Assembly: GCA_034433775.1 (NCBI GenBank)
Contig: DAOUAI010000032.1
Coordinates: forward strand, 1 to 64,000
Direction of reading: 5' to 3'
From: CALJTV01 sp034433775
GTDB lineage: Bacteria > Chloroflexota > Dehalococcoidia > GIF9 > UBA5629
DNA: 64,000 nt
In this document: positions 1 through 8,414 of the stretch, piece after piece
Layout of the letters: the number at the start of each line of letters is the position of its first letter
How positions within the stretch are numbered: position 1 is the stretch's first letter
Notes under the pieces: generated by a model
The model's input: the letters and a program-made list of their open reading frames with translations, nothing else
Databases searched by the model: none
Told to the model about the DNA's origin: nothing
Program-made: the position numbers and the translations under genes

Positions 1-1
1 A

Positions 2-466
2 GTAGGCAAGTACAGTCTGATACTAAGAATTAACGGTGTGGTGGAAGATATCACCGAGCTGACTCTACAACCGGGAGCAAGCCAAGCTGCGTCTTTCACT
101 GTAGTAAAAGAAACAGGTGGAGATTACTATGCAGAGGTCGACGGGCTCGGTGGTGCCTTCACAATCGTGCCACTGTCACCGGCTAGCTTCTCTGTGAGTA
201 ACCTAATCATATCACCAGACCGTGTTAAGCAAGGCGAAACCGTAACCATAAGTGCAATGGTAACCAACAGTGGTGAAGTTAGTGGCAGCTATAGCGTGGT
301 TCTAAAAATAAAGGGGACAGTTGAAGGCGTGGAAGAAGTGCATCTAGGACCGAACACCAGTGAAAGAGTTAGCTTCGCCATCACTAAAAACACGCCCGGT
401 TTTTACAATGTAGAGCTGGAGGGATTAACTGGTAGATTTGTTGTTGAAATGGAGTGGCAAGGCTAA
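2..466 (+). CDS. CARDB-type surface protein, C-terminal part
   Basis: The reading frame is open from the first bases of the window, so this is the 3' end of a longer gene; the ATG at 38 is internal. The visible part contains one and a half copies of a beta-sandwich repeat of about 75 residues. A typical unit runs from SVSNLIISPDRVKQGETVTI through VTNSGEVSGSYSVVLKI to a GFYNVELEGLTGRF ending. This is the pattern of CARDB/APHP cell-adhesion domains found at the C-termini of secreted or surface proteins of Chloroflexota and archaea. No membrane anchor is seen at this C-terminus. Its stop overlaps the convergent def gene by 4 nt. Ligand and full architecture cannot be told from this fragment. Confidence 0.7.
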   Translation, partial: VGKYSLILRINGVVEDITELTLQPGASQAASFTVVKETGGDYYAEVDGLGGAFTIVPLSPASFSVSNLIISPDRVKQGETVTISAMVTNSGEVSGSYSVVLKIKGTVEGVEEVHLGPNTSERVSFAITKNTPGFYNVELEGLTGRFVVEMEWQG

Positions 467-954
467 TTCTCACTTTCCCCGGTCTTTCTCACAACCCTCC
501 AGAGTTTGTCCGGCTGCTCTATACGGTCGATATATAGAACTCCATTAAGATGGTCCAGTTCATGCTCTATCGCCTGCGCAAGAAGTCCTTCGCCTTTAAT
601 ACGGACAATCTTACCCGACCTGTCTTGAGCCTTAATTTTGACCCAGATGGATCTCTTCAACTCACCTTGATACCCAGGGATACTGAGGCAGGCCTCTTCA
701 ACCAAGCGTTCACCATACTTCTTCACAAATTCGGGGTTAATTAGAACAATAACCTCCTCTCCAGGAACTTCAATAACAGCCAATCTCAGTGGGACACCTA
801 CCTGGGGTGCAGCAAGCCCCACCCCTGAAGCAGCACGCATGGTCTCAACCATATCATCAATCAGCCGCTGCACAGCACCATCAATACTGACTATTCTCTT
901 GGCTTTCTGCCTAAGGATAGGGTCAGGTAATACACGGATTGAGAGGATAGACAT
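463..954 (-). CDS. def: Peptide deformylase
   Basis: Removes the N-terminal formyl group from nascent proteins in the cytoplasm using a metal ion. All three family motifs are present in the 163 residues: GVGLAAPQVG (motif I), EACLSIPG (motif II, Cys ligand) and IEHELDHLNG (motif III, HExxH with both His ligands and the catalytic Glu). Motif II has Ala where most deformylases have Gly before the Cys (EGCLS), a tolerated variant. The length is normal. It is the last gene of the minus-strand block moaB-trmD-rplS-priA-def and follows priA by 11 nt. def is often linked to priA and fmt in bacteria; no fmt is seen here. Confidence 0.95.
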   Translation of the reverse strand: MSILSIRVLPDPILRQKAKRIVSIDGAVQRLIDDMVETMRAASGVGLAAPQVGVPLRLAVIEVPGEEVIVLINPEFVKKYGERLVEEACLSIPGYQGELKRSIWVKIKAQDRSGKIVRIKGEGLLAQAIEHELDHLNGVLYIDRIEQPDKLWRVVRKTGESEN

Positions 955-965
955 TCTAAGTAAAA

Positions 966-3401
966 TTAAAGCACATCTATCGGGTCAATGTCCACGGTCC
1001 AACCACGCTTGAAGACCATGGGAGCTAAAAACCCGGAAACATCGCTCCCGCAAAGAAGTATCTGCCACTGATAACGTCCCCGAATGCGGGACACAAAAGA
1101 TGGTGCTGGTCCAATCAAGCGGATATCCGGAGCCCCTTTTCTGTCAGCTTCACTCAGCAAGAGCTTGGCCACCCGTTGGGCTTCCTTGCGGCATGCGACT
1201 TCATTGGTATGAGTAAAAACCAAGCGAGCCAAACGCCCGAAAGGTGGATAACCAAACTGACGTCGGTAATTCAGTTCTTGTGCGTAGAAATCGGCATAAT
1301 CATGCTTTGATGCTGCCTTGATAGCATAATGCTCCGGGCAGTAGGTTTGGATGATCACCCTGCCCGCCGTAAAACCACGCCCTGCCCTCCCCGCCACCTG
1401 ACACAAAAGCTGGAATGTCCGTTCTCCAGCCCTAAAATCAGGAAAATTTAAACCGGTGTCTGCACTTATCACCCCCACCAATGTTACCCCTGGCAGATCG
1501 AGCCCCTTAGCCACCATCTGAGTGCCCACAAGTATATCCGCCTCGTGATTACGAAATCGGTTCAGCAACTCCTCGTGAGCCTTACGTCCCAATGTCACAT
1601 CTCTATCCCATCTGATGACCCGGGCCTGGGGGAAAATGCTACGAACCTCTTCCTCAACCTTCTGCGTACCTACACCTAGAAATTTAAGGCGCTGGTCAGA
1701 ACATCGAGGACAACTACTAGGTAGCGCGACAGAATAACCACAGCGATGACAGACCAGCCTTTTTGTTGCTGAATGATACGTTAGAGCCACTGTACAACTC
1801 CTGCAATTAAAAACAAAACCACAATGACGGCACTGAATAAATGTGGCAGTACCACGCCTGTTTAGAAACAAAATTATCTGTCCTCTATTATCTAATGTAT
1901 CGGCTATGGCTGATAAAAGTGCGCTGCTGAAAAGGCTTCGATTTCCCGTCTTAAGTTCATCTCTAAGATCTACAACCTCGACTTCAGGTAACGGCACAAT
2001 ACCCTGTAGCGCAATACGCTCTTTAAGCTCAACAAGTTCATAGTCCCCCTGTAGGGCCTTATAATACGTCTCGACATCCGGTGTTGCACTTCCCAAAATG
2101 ACTACAGCCCCAGTAAGCTGGGCCAGCTTAATCGCCACATCGCGGGCATGGTAGTACGGTGATTTATCTGATTGCTTATATGTCCATTCATGTTCCTCGT
2201 CAATAATAATTAACCCGAGATCAGGTTGAGGAGCAAAAAGAGCACTTCTAGGACCAATGACCACATCACACATCCCGTCCCTTATACGACGCCACTCATC
2301 AAATTGCTCCCCCAAAGACAGACCACTATGAAGTACAGCTACTCGTCCCGGAAATCGCGCGGCGAAACGCTCTATTGTTTGAGAAGTCAGGGCAATCTCA
2401 GGCACAAGACAAATACCACGCTTGCCCTGAGCAACAACCTCAGCCAGAGCTCTGAGATATATTTCAGTCTTACCACTGCCGGTAATGCCATGAAGCAGCA
2501 AGACTGGCGGTGATTTAAAACTGCTTCGCCGAGCTATTCGATCCAAAATCTTCTGCCATGCTTCTCTCTGTGCCCCGGTCAATTCTGGGGGCATAGAGAG
2601 ACGGACCTTCAGATGCGCTAGAGGGTCTCGCCTTACCTCAACAAGCTCTGTAGTCACCAATCCACGCTTTCTCAGCAACCCGATTACCGAATTTGAACAG
2701 ACCACCTTTTGTTTCACTTCAGCTGCACGTACAGCTTTACCCTGCTCAATTAGAAAGTCCAAGACTGCTGCCTGCTTATAAGCCCCTGTCTTTTTAAGAC
2801 GAATGACTTCACTTTCAACTGCTGGAGGCGTCAAGCCCAGCTTTAAGAAAAGCTCATGTTTAGGCTTGACCTTAGCTTGCTCAAGCTCTTGACTTTTAGA
2901 CACAAGACGCCGTCGCATTAGTTGCTCAATCGCCAGCTCTGTCTTCCTCTTACCAAACGCCTTTTCGAGCTCTTTTATGCTTACCTTACCTTTACCTTCG
3001 AAGAAATTTATTACTTGCTTGAGCTCTGACTCTAAATTACCAATATCAGATGGTTGCATCGTAAGCAGTAAAAATGTGACCAAACGACGTTCAAATCCGG
3101 GCGGCAACATTAAAGCAATAGCATCAAACAAAGGAGAGAGATAATATCTACTCAACCAAGAAGCAAGTTCGATGTGGAGAGAAGAAAGCAAAGGCGAAGG
3201 TGTAATAATATCACTGATTGGTTTGGTGACCTCGATGCTGGGATAATCGCAAAGCCCGACAACTACACCCTGGACAATCTGAGAACCGAACGGTACCCAA
3301 ACAGCCTGTCCAATCTCGATTGCTAAGTGTGGAGGTACAGAATAACAAAAACTATGTTGCCGGGCAAAAGGCACATTAACTGCCACATCTGCATAATTCA
3401 T
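966..3401 (-). CDS. priA: Primosomal protein N' (PriA helicase)
   Basis: Superfamily 2 3'-to-5' DNA helicase that restarts collapsed replication forks. The 811-residue protein has an N-terminal DNA-binding part, a Walker A motif GITGSGKTEIYL at roughly residues 305-316, a Walker B box DEEH, then the zinc-binding insertion with paired cysteines (CRHCGFVFNCRSC and later CHRCG and CPRC), and the C-terminal helicase lobe with QVAGRAGRG. The length is slightly above the usual 730-800 because the linker after the N-terminal domain is long and charged. It lies 20 nt after rplS and 11 nt before def on the same strand, so it is probably cotranscribed with them. Confidence 0.95.
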   Translation of the reverse strand: MNYADVAVNVPFARQHSFCYSVPPHLAIEIGQAVWVPFGSQIVQGVVVGLCDYPSIEVTKPISDIITPSPLLSSLHIELASWLSRYYLSPLFDAIALMLPPGFERRLVTFLLLTMQPSDIGNLESELKQVINFFEGKGKVSIKELEKAFGKRKTELAIEQLMRRRLVSKSQELEQAKVKPKHELFLKLGLTPPAVESEVIRLKKTGAYKQAAVLDFLIEQGKAVRAAEVKQKVVCSNSVIGLLRKRGLVTTELVEVRRDPLAHLKVRLSMPPELTGAQREAWQKILDRIARRSSFKSPPVLLLHGITGSGKTEIYLRALAEVVAQGKRGICLVPEIALTSQTIERFAARFPGRVAVLHSGLSLGEQFDEWRRIRDGMCDVVIGPRSALFAPQPDLGLIIIDEEHEWTYKQSDKSPYYHARDVAIKLAQLTGAVVILGSATPDVETYYKALQGDYELVELKERIALQGIVPLPEVEVVDLRDELKTGNRSLFSSALLSAIADTLDNRGQIILFLNRRGTATFIQCRHCGFVFNCRSCTVALTYHSATKRLVCHRCGYSVALPSSCPRCSDQRLKFLGVGTQKVEEEVRSIFPQARVIRWDRDVTLGRKAHEELLNRFRNHEADILVGTQMVAKGLDLPGVTLVGVISADTGLNFPDFRAGERTFQLLCQVAGRAGRGFTAGRVIIQTYCPEHYAIKAASKHDYADFYAQELNYRRQFGYPPFGRLARLVFTHTNEVACRKEAQRVAKLLLSEADRKGAPDIRLIGPAPSFVSRIRGRYQWQILLCGSDVSGFLAPMVFKRGWTVDIDPIDVL

Positions 3402-3421
3402 GCCACCGCTTCAACCCTTGC

Positions 3422-3856
3422 TTATGCCTCTTCCTTAACCTCGGCACTATTTGCAGAACCTTCGGCTAGTTCACTCTCACCTATAGCCACCTCTGAACCA
3501 CCCCCCACGATCATCCTCTCTCGCCTTTCCTTCAGGCGTGACTCCCGGGCACTAAGTTTACGTATATAGTACAATTTAGCTCTACGCACCTTGCCACGAC
3601 GCACTACTTCTACTTTCTCCAAAAAGGGAGAGTTGAAAGGAAAAGTATGTTCTACCCCAACACCATAAGCAACCTTTCTGATGGTAAAACTGCCGCCTCC
3701 ACCACCACGCCTTACCCTGACAACAAGCCCTTGCAAGGTCTGAACTCGCTCACGGTTAGCTTCTTTAACTCTAACACCAACTCTGACCGTATCTCCGGGA
3801 ACGATCTCGGGTATACTGGAACCTGTTTTAGATTGTGTAAGAATGCTACTATCCAT
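3422..3856 (-). CDS. rplS: 50S ribosomal protein L19
   Basis: Large-subunit protein at the 30S-50S interface. The core of about 110 residues is clear: IPEIVPGDTVRVGVRVKE, QTLQGLVVRVRRGG, and the end VRRGKVRRAKLYYIRKLS. It is longer (144 residues) than the usual 115-120, because a C-terminal tail of about 28 residues rich in Glu, Ser and Ala follows the core. The gene sits between trmD and priA; the trmD-rplS pairing is conserved very widely in bacteria. The role of the acidic tail is unknown. Confidence 0.95.
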   Translation of the reverse strand: MDSSILTQSKTGSSIPEIVPGDTVRVGVRVKEANRERVQTLQGLVVRVRRGGGGGSFTIRKVAYGVGVEHTFPFNSPFLEKVEVVRRGKVRRAKLYYIRKLSARESRLKERRERMIVGGGSEVAIGESELAEGSANSAEVKEEA

Positions 3857-3869
3857 CTTCTATATCCCT

Positions 3870-4631
3870 CTAAGAACCAGTTTGAAAAACTTCATCGAGC
3901 AATTTTTTATCTTCGTCAGAGAGAGTAATCTTACTGAACAAGTCAGGACGTCGCTTAGCCGTCCGCATCAGACGCTGCTGGCGTCGCCATCTGGCAATGG
4001 CACCATGGTCGCCAGAAAGAAGAACCGGTGGAATTGCCCAGCCCCGATAGACTGCTGGACGAGTATACTGTGGATACTCTAGCAAACCTTCAGTATAGGA
4101 GTCTTCACTCAACGAAGCTTCTGAACCAAGCACACCTGGTAAAAGCCTTACCACACTATCCAATACAACCATGGCAGCTACCTCACCCCCGCTTAACAAG
4201 TAATCACCAATGCTAATCTCATCGGTGGTTAAATGCTCTGCAACCCTTTCATCAACACCTTCATAGCGCCCACAGATTAATATCATCGATTCATAGCTAG
4301 CCAGCTGCCTGGCGATTTCCTGAGTAAAAAGCCGTCCCTGTGGACTAAGCAAAACAACAGGCACACATGCTAAACCTACCTCCATCTTAATAGCCTCAAC
4401 AGCCTCAAATATGGGTTCCGGCTTTAACACCATACCAGCACCGCCACCGTAAGGATAATCATCGACGGTGCGATGCTTATCGTGGGCATAATCGCGGATA
4501 TTATGGAGCCTTATATCAACGAGATGGCGTTCTATGGCTCTCCTAACAATACTCGAGCCGATGAAACCATCAAACATCTGAGGGAATAAAGTTAGAACAT
4601 CGATACGCATTTTTACCTTACTGCTACTCAT
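3870..4631 (-). CDS. trmD: tRNA (guanine-N1)-methyltransferase
   Basis: SPOUT-fold enzyme that makes m1G37 in tRNAs reading CNN and GGG codons, preventing +1 frameshifting, with S-adenosylmethionine as donor. The 253 residues start with the family signature MRIDVLTLFPQMFDGF (after a short leader MSSSKVK) and contain the trefoil-knot motifs ICGRYEGVDERV and SIGDYLLSGGE, plus the C-terminal DNA/tRNA-binding domain. The start could be either the ATG at 4631 or the internal one 7 codons later, which fits the family better; the annotated start overlaps moaB by 8 nt. It is followed 13 nt later by rplS. Confidence 0.95.
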   Translation of the reverse strand: MSSSKVKMRIDVLTLFPQMFDGFIGSSIVRRAIERHLVDIRLHNIRDYAHDKHRTVDDYPYGGGAGMVLKPEPIFEAVEAIKMEVGLACVPVVLLSPQGRLFTQEIARQLASYESMILICGRYEGVDERVAEHLTTDEISIGDYLLSGGEVAAMVVLDSVVRLLPGVLGSEASLSEDSYTEGLLEYPQYTRPAVYRGWAIPPVLLSGDHGAIARWRRQQRLMRTAKRRPDLFSKITLSDEDKKLLDEVFQTGS

Positions 4632-5103
4632 GCCCTCTACCGCTAAGAATCTCTATAGCATGCGGTAAGACAGGCAAAATGACCTCAAAACATTCCTTCA
4701 CAGCTGCTGGACTACCGGGGAGATTGATGATCAAACACTTGCCCCGAATTCCAGCAACAGCCCGACTCAGTAATGCTTCCGGTTTCTTCTTTGCTGTTTC
4801 TATTCTCATCGCCTCACTCAAACCAGGAACCGTTTTATCAAGCACCATCGAAGTTGCCTCTGGAGTAACATCCCTAGCTGCCAATCCTGTGCCACCACTG
4901 GTCACAATAAGATCGATACCTTCGACATCGGCCCACTCCTTCAAAGTAGCAGAAATAATATCAACTTCATCAGGTACTATGGCATACCTAACTATCTTAA
5001 TACCAAGCTGGCTGATGTATTCACAGACCACCTTGCCACTCTCATCCCCCCTCTCACCACGCCAGCTCCTATCGCTTACCACCAATACTCCACCGAGCAA
5101 CAT
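4624..5103 (-). CDS. MoaB/Mog-type molybdopterin adenylyltransferase
   Basis: Small enzyme of the MoaB/Mog family, which adenylylates molybdopterin before metal insertion. The 159 residues show the family motifs TSGGTGLAARDVTPEAT (16-17 residues around the conserved GGTG) and INLPGSPAAVKE near the C-terminus. MoaB and Mog cannot be separated by eye. It overlaps trmD by 8 nt and heads the block. The start codon lies only 6 nt downstream of an extended -10 element (see promoter entry), so the mRNA may be leaderless or nearly so. A second molybdenum-cofactor gene, mobB, lies at 21136-21666. Confidence 0.9.
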   Translation of the reverse strand: MLLGGVLVVSDRSWRGERGDESGKVVCEYISQLGIKIVRYAIVPDEVDIISATLKEWADVEGIDLIVTSGGTGLAARDVTPEATSMVLDKTVPGLSEAMRIETAKKKPEALLSRAVAGIRGKCLIINLPGSPAAVKECFEVILPVLPHAIEILSGRGHE

Positions 5104-5109
5104 CTGTTT

Positions 5110-5118
5110 ATTTTACCA
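5110..5118 (-). promoter_or_regulatory. Extended -10 promoter element of the moaB-trmD-rplS-priA-def block
   Basis: On the minus strand TGGTAAAAT ends 6 nt before the ATG of the moaB-like gene, so a transcript starting the usual 6-7 nt after the -10 would begin at or next to the start codon. No good -35 is seen (TTTCAA at the expected distance). Similar TGnTAAAAT elements precede several other genes in this window. Inferred from sequence only. Confidence 0.4.
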
Positions 5119-5263
5119 CATCCAATAAAAGCTTGAAACCGCTTGGTACCTTGACCTTTAACTACACAAAACAAGAACATCGTTTTTACACAATATATAG
5201 GTACTCATCTAAAAAATTGACTATATATCGACCAGAGCCAAGGTTACACAACTTTCTTGCGTG

Positions 5264-5300
5264 GTGAAAAATTGTGAAAAACCGTGAAAATTGGTGGGGA
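5264..5300 (+). promoter_or_regulatory. Upstream array of four MraZ-box-like repeats
   Basis: GTGAAAA occurs at 5264, 5274 and 5284 and GTGGGGA at 5294, that is four direct repeats with an exact 10-bp period. MraZ proteins of several phyla bind tandem direct repeats with a GTG/TGGG core and about 10-bp spacing in front of their own gene. The array ends 5 bp upstream of the -35 box of the division operon. Binding by the MraZ encoded at 5745-6170 is an inference. Confidence 0.6.
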
Positions 5301-5305
5301 GGGTA

Positions 5306-5336
5306 TTGACAAATTGGGTAACAAGTGTTTTATAAT
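5306..5336 (+). promoter_or_regulatory. Sigma-70 type promoter of the division operon
   Basis: TTGACA (5306-5311) and TATAAT (5331-5336) are both perfect matches to the consensus, spaced by 19 bp, which is longer than the optimum of 17. The suboptimal spacing and the flanking repeat arrays suggest regulated rather than constitutive transcription of 5377-9512. Confidence 0.65.
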
Positions 5337-5365
5337 GGTGAAAAGTGGGAAAAAGTGGGAAAAAG
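5336..5365 (+). promoter_or_regulatory. Downstream array of three MraZ-box-like repeats
   Basis: TGGTGAAAAG (5336-5345), TGGGAAAAAG (5346-5355) and TGGGAAAAAG (5356-5365) are three direct repeats with a 10-bp period. They begin at the last base of the -10 box and run into the ribosome-binding site of the first gene (AAAGGAGG, 5362-5369). A protein bound here would cover the transcription start and the early transcribed region. Confidence 0.6.
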
Positions 5366-5376
5366 GAGGTAGCACG

Positions 5377-5739
5377 ATGATTGATTGCACGCAATATCGG
5401 ATAGGTAACAGCAAGTTATTACGTTTTTTAAGGGACAACAATCACAACAATCTCGAGTTGCAGCTAATCCGCTTTTGGTCTCGCCATCCCCGAGCCAAGC
5501 TAAGCCTCTGTGCTATTGCCTGTGCTTTAGATGTAGCGAAAATCAATCTGAGAGATGCCATTAAGTCACTGGTCATCAAGGGGATACTTCAAGAACAAAA
5601 CAATGGCAACGGACTGATCACCTACTCACTGAGTGAAAAGGCAGAGATCCAAGAATGCATAGAGGAGCTGACCAAACTGGACTGGCGTGAGGTCAAAATA
5701 CTGGAACGCCAGCTTGTAGGTGAGGCTATCTTAGTCTAA
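5377..5739 (+). CDS. Hypothetical winged-helix-like protein, first gene of the division operon
   Basis: A 120-residue protein I do not recognise. The ATG at 5377 is chosen because AAAGGAGG lies 7 nt upstream and the promoter is at 5306-5336; the frame stays open upstream to a GTG at 5284, but that lies in the operator repeats before the transcription start. Residues about 28-85 read like a winged helix-turn-helix: LSLCAIACALDVAKINLRDA would be the helix-turn-helix and KSLVIKGILQEQ followed by GLITYSLS the wing. A charged helical tail follows. It is 5 nt upstream of mraZ and under the same promoter, so a role in regulating or assisting division gene expression is possible. No family name can be given. 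Confidence 0.7.
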   Translation: MIDCTQYRIGNSKLLRFLRDNNHNNLELQLIRFWSRHPRAKLSLCAIACALDVAKINLRDAIKSLVIKGILQEQNNGNGLITYSLSEKAEIQECIEELTKLDWREVKILERQLVGEAILV

Positions 5740-5744
5740 TAAAA

Positions 5745-6170
5745 ATGTTCCTTGGCGAGTACGAATACAAGGTCGACAGCAAAGGCAGACTGCCACTACC
5801 CCCGAAATTCAGACAAGAACTCGGAGGGGAATTGATGCTTACTAGGGGCGCAGAAAGGTGCATCGTCCTTTATCCGGCAGCAGAATGGCATAAGCTGGCT
5901 GAAACACTGGCATCACGTGCTGTTTCCCCAAACAAACTGCGTAAGCTAAACCGTGTACTTTTCGGCGCTGCATTCAGCCTAACGCTCGATAGACAGGGCA
6001 GAGTTGCACTTCCACAGCCGCTACGTCAGTACTCTCAGATAGAAGACATAGCTGTTATTGTCGGTGCCAACAACTGCATCGAAATATGGAATCCTGACCT
6101 CTGGAACGCCGAAAAGGTATCTGCCGAGGAACAAGTCTGGCAGATCATAGAGAGCCTTGAGGGACAGTAA
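5745..6170 (+). CDS. mraZ: Transcriptional regulator MraZ
   Basis: DNA-binding protein of the SpoVT/AbrB-like swapped-hairpin class, the first gene of division and cell wall (dcw) clusters in most bacteria and an autoregulator of them. The 141 residues hold two copies of the family motif: DSKGRLPLP near residue 12 and DRQGRVALP near residue 86, and the start MFLGEYEYKVD is typical. MraZ forms rings of eight or more subunits that read tandem direct repeats, which agrees with the two repeat arrays at 5264-5300 and 5336-5365. Its stop codon overlaps the rsmH start by one base. No clear ribosome-binding site is present, so translation may be coupled to the preceding gene. Confidence 0.95.
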   Translation: MFLGEYEYKVDSKGRLPLPPKFRQELGGELMLTRGAERCIVLYPAAEWHKLAETLASRAVSPNKLRKLNRVLFGAAFSLTLDRQGRVALPQPLRQYSQIEDIAVIVGANNCIEIWNPDLWNAEKVSAEEQVWQIIESLEGQ

Positions 6171-7132
6171 TGAGTTTAACCATCATGCTACCAACCCATA
6201 GACCGGTAATGTTAAATGAGGTTATAGAAGCGCTGCAGGTCGAAGCCGGGAAACGTTATGTGGACTGCACGCTTGGCTCAGGAGGACATGCTGAAGCGAT
6301 CCTTAAAAGAATTATGCCTTACGGGCAACTCCTCGGTATCGATACTGATATCGAAGCTATCAACCTTGTCAGAAGTAGACTTGCAAACTACGCAGGGTCC
6401 ATGATAATAGTGCACGATAACTTTGCCAACCTCAGTGCTATTTGCAAGGAAAACAATTTTTTGCCAGTGCATGGCATTCTCATCGACCTCGGTGTCTCTA
6501 CAACACAATTAGATGTACCGGATCGGGGTTTCAGCTTCCGCTACGATGCCTGCTTGGACATGCGTTTTAATAGGGCAGAAAGATTAACGGCCGCTGACAT
6601 TGTAAACACCTTCTCCGAAGAAGAACTAAATCATCTGATCCGCACATACGGAGAGGAAAGATATAGCCGACAGATAGCGCGTAATATTGTCAAGAACCGC
6701 CCTATAGTCAGCACACTCCATCTGGCACGCGTTGTAGAACAAGTTACCGGTCACCGCCGTGGCAGAATCCATCCTGCAACCAAGACTTTTCTAGCACTAC
6801 GCATCGCTGTTAATCACGAACTGGAAAACCTGGCCGCAGTCTTAAAACAAGCTGTGGAATGCCTTGAATCTGGCGGACGGTTGGTCGTTATTAGTTATCA
6901 CTCCCTTGAAGACCGAATCGTAAAGCAATTTATAAATCGAGAAAGCAAGGGGTGTATCTGTCCGCCTGGAACCCCAGTCTGCCAATGTAACCATGTGCCC
7001 AGATTAAAAATAATATCAAAGAAGCCTGTTAGACCTTCTAGCAATGAAATCGGGGCTAACCCTAGGAGTCGCAGTGCTAAACTCAGAATAGCAGAACGCA
7101 TTAATATTCAGCAGGAGGCTAACCAGTCTTAG
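6170..7132 (+). CDS. rsmH: 16S rRNA (cytosine-1402-N4)-methyltransferase
   Basis: Class I SAM-dependent enzyme that methylates N4 of C1402 in the ribosomal P site. The 320-residue protein begins HRPVMLNEVIEAL, has the SAM loop YVDCTLGSGGHAEAIL and the family motifs ILIDLGVSTTQLD, DRGFSFRYD and LDMRFN, and ends with IGANPRSRSAKLRIAER. The ATG at 6170 is preceded by GAGGGA at good spacing; an ATG five codons on would also fit. In most bacteria rsmH is followed by ftsL, ftsI and the mur genes; here it is followed directly by ftsA after a 29-nt gap. Confidence 0.96.
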   Translation: MSLTIMLPTHRPVMLNEVIEALQVEAGKRYVDCTLGSGGHAEAILKRIMPYGQLLGIDTDIEAINLVRSRLANYAGSMIIVHDNFANLSAICKENNFLPVHGILIDLGVSTTQLDVPDRGFSFRYDACLDMRFNRAERLTAADIVNTFSEEELNHLIRTYGEERYSRQIARNIVKNRPIVSTLHLARVVEQVTGHRRGRIHPATKTFLALRIAVNHELENLAAVLKQAVECLESGGRLVVISYHSLEDRIVKQFINRESKGCICPPGTPVCQCNHVPRLKIISKKPVRPSSNEIGANPRSRSAKLRIAERINIQQEANQS

Positions 7133-7161
7133 ACGCTATAAATTTAAAAGGGAGGCGAACA

Positions 7162-8376
7162 ATGAAAAAAGTTATAGCAGCCATCGATGTAGGAACAACA
7201 AAGATATGTACCATAGTTGGTACGCTGGACTCGGGAGGCAATATCCAGGTACTCGGAGTTGGCCTTGTACCCTCGCATGGTATGCATAAAGGCATGGTGG
7301 TCAATGTAGAAGAAGCTCGGGAATCAGTCGCTGAATCAGTGAGACGAGCCGAGCAAGCGAGCGGACTCAAAATAGAAAACGCTTACGTCGGGGTCACCGG
7401 GAGGCATATAAGTTCTATGAATAGTCACGGAGTTGTTGCCATACCGCGCAATGACCGACTGGTACGACCGGACGACCTTAAGCGAGTCCTGTCCGCTGCT
7501 CAACAAATTAACCTGCCTGATGATAGAAAGATACTCCACGCCATACCACGTGGGTACATGCTAGACAACCAGGAAAGGATCAAAAATCCTGTAGGAATGC
7601 ATGGTTTCAGGCTGGACGTAGAAACACACATCATAACCGCAGCTGTAGCCTCGGTACAAAACTTGGTCAAATGCATCCGCAGCGTCGGTGTCGAAATTCA
7701 GGACCTCATCCTGGAACCACTGGCCAGCGGTGAAGCAGTGCTGACACCGGAAGAAAGAGAGGTCGGGGTTATCCTCGCCGATATCGGCGGTGGTACCACC
7801 GACATAGCAGTATTTAAAGAAGGTAGCATATACCATACATCCGTAATCCCTGTCGCTGGTTATCAAGTAACCAGCGACCTATCCATCGGTTTAGGACTAC
7901 CTTTCGAAATTGCCGAAGCGATGAAAAAGAAATATGGCAATGTATACCCTGAGGTGCTCACTAAAAGCCAAGAGACTACTCTCACAGTCGAAGATGGGCA
8001 CAGCGTCTCTTACAAAGATCTATGCAGTATCATAAAAGTGCGCATGGAAGAACTCCTTAGACTTATCCTCCTCGAAATGCCAGACTCGAATTATGCTTCT
8101 TTAGCTCCCGCCGGACTGGTACTCACTGGAGGTTCGTCCAAACTTGCAGGGCTTGAAGCTCTAGCCCGAACAACAATCCGCATCCCCACAAGAATTGGTG
8201 AGCCCATGGGAGTATATGGCATAACGGACATCCTTCATGACCCAGCACACGCCACCGGAGTAGGGCTTTTACTCTGGGGTACAAGAAATCAAGATAAACC
8301 AGCATGGGAAGCAAGAAAACAAAGCGGGGTTTTCAGTGGCTTTGTAAAGGCACTGAAAAAGTTCTTTGGTGTTTAA
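7162..8376 (+). CDS. ftsA: Cell division protein FtsA
   Basis: Actin-like ATPase that tethers FtsZ filaments to the membrane. The 404 residues include the phosphate-1 motif DVGTTKICTIVG at the N-terminus, the 1C subdomain, the phosphate-2 motif ADIGGGTTDIAVF around residues 206-218 and the adenosine motif VLTGGSSKLAG. The C-terminus SGFVKALKKFFGV can form the amphipathic membrane-targeting helix expected of FtsA. A GGAGGCG ribosome-binding site precedes the ATG. It is directly upstream of ftsZ (38 nt), the usual order. Confidence 0.96.
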   Translation: MKKVIAAIDVGTTKICTIVGTLDSGGNIQVLGVGLVPSHGMHKGMVVNVEEARESVAESVRRAEQASGLKIENAYVGVTGRHISSMNSHGVVAIPRNDRLVRPDDLKRVLSAAQQINLPDDRKILHAIPRGYMLDNQERIKNPVGMHGFRLDVETHIITAAVASVQNLVKCIRSVGVEIQDLILEPLASGEAVLTPEEREVGVILADIGGGTTDIAVFKEGSIYHTSVIPVAGYQVTSDLSIGLGLPFEIAEAMKKKYGNVYPEVLTKSQETTLTVEDGHSVSYKDLCSIIKVRMEELLRLILLEMPDSNYASLAPAGLVLTGGSSKLAGLEALARTTIRIPTRIGEPMGVYGITDILHDPAHATGVGLLLWGTRNQDKPAWEARKQSGVFSGFVKALKKFFGV

Positions 8377-8414
8377 AACATTAAAGAATAATAGAGAAAA
8401 GGAGGTTTTCAAGA

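Noticed and set aside
5284..5376. N-terminal extension of the first division-operon gene from the GTG at 5284
   Set aside because: It lies over the operator repeats and the promoter, upstream of the expected transcription start, and the strong AAAGGAGG points to the ATG at 5377.
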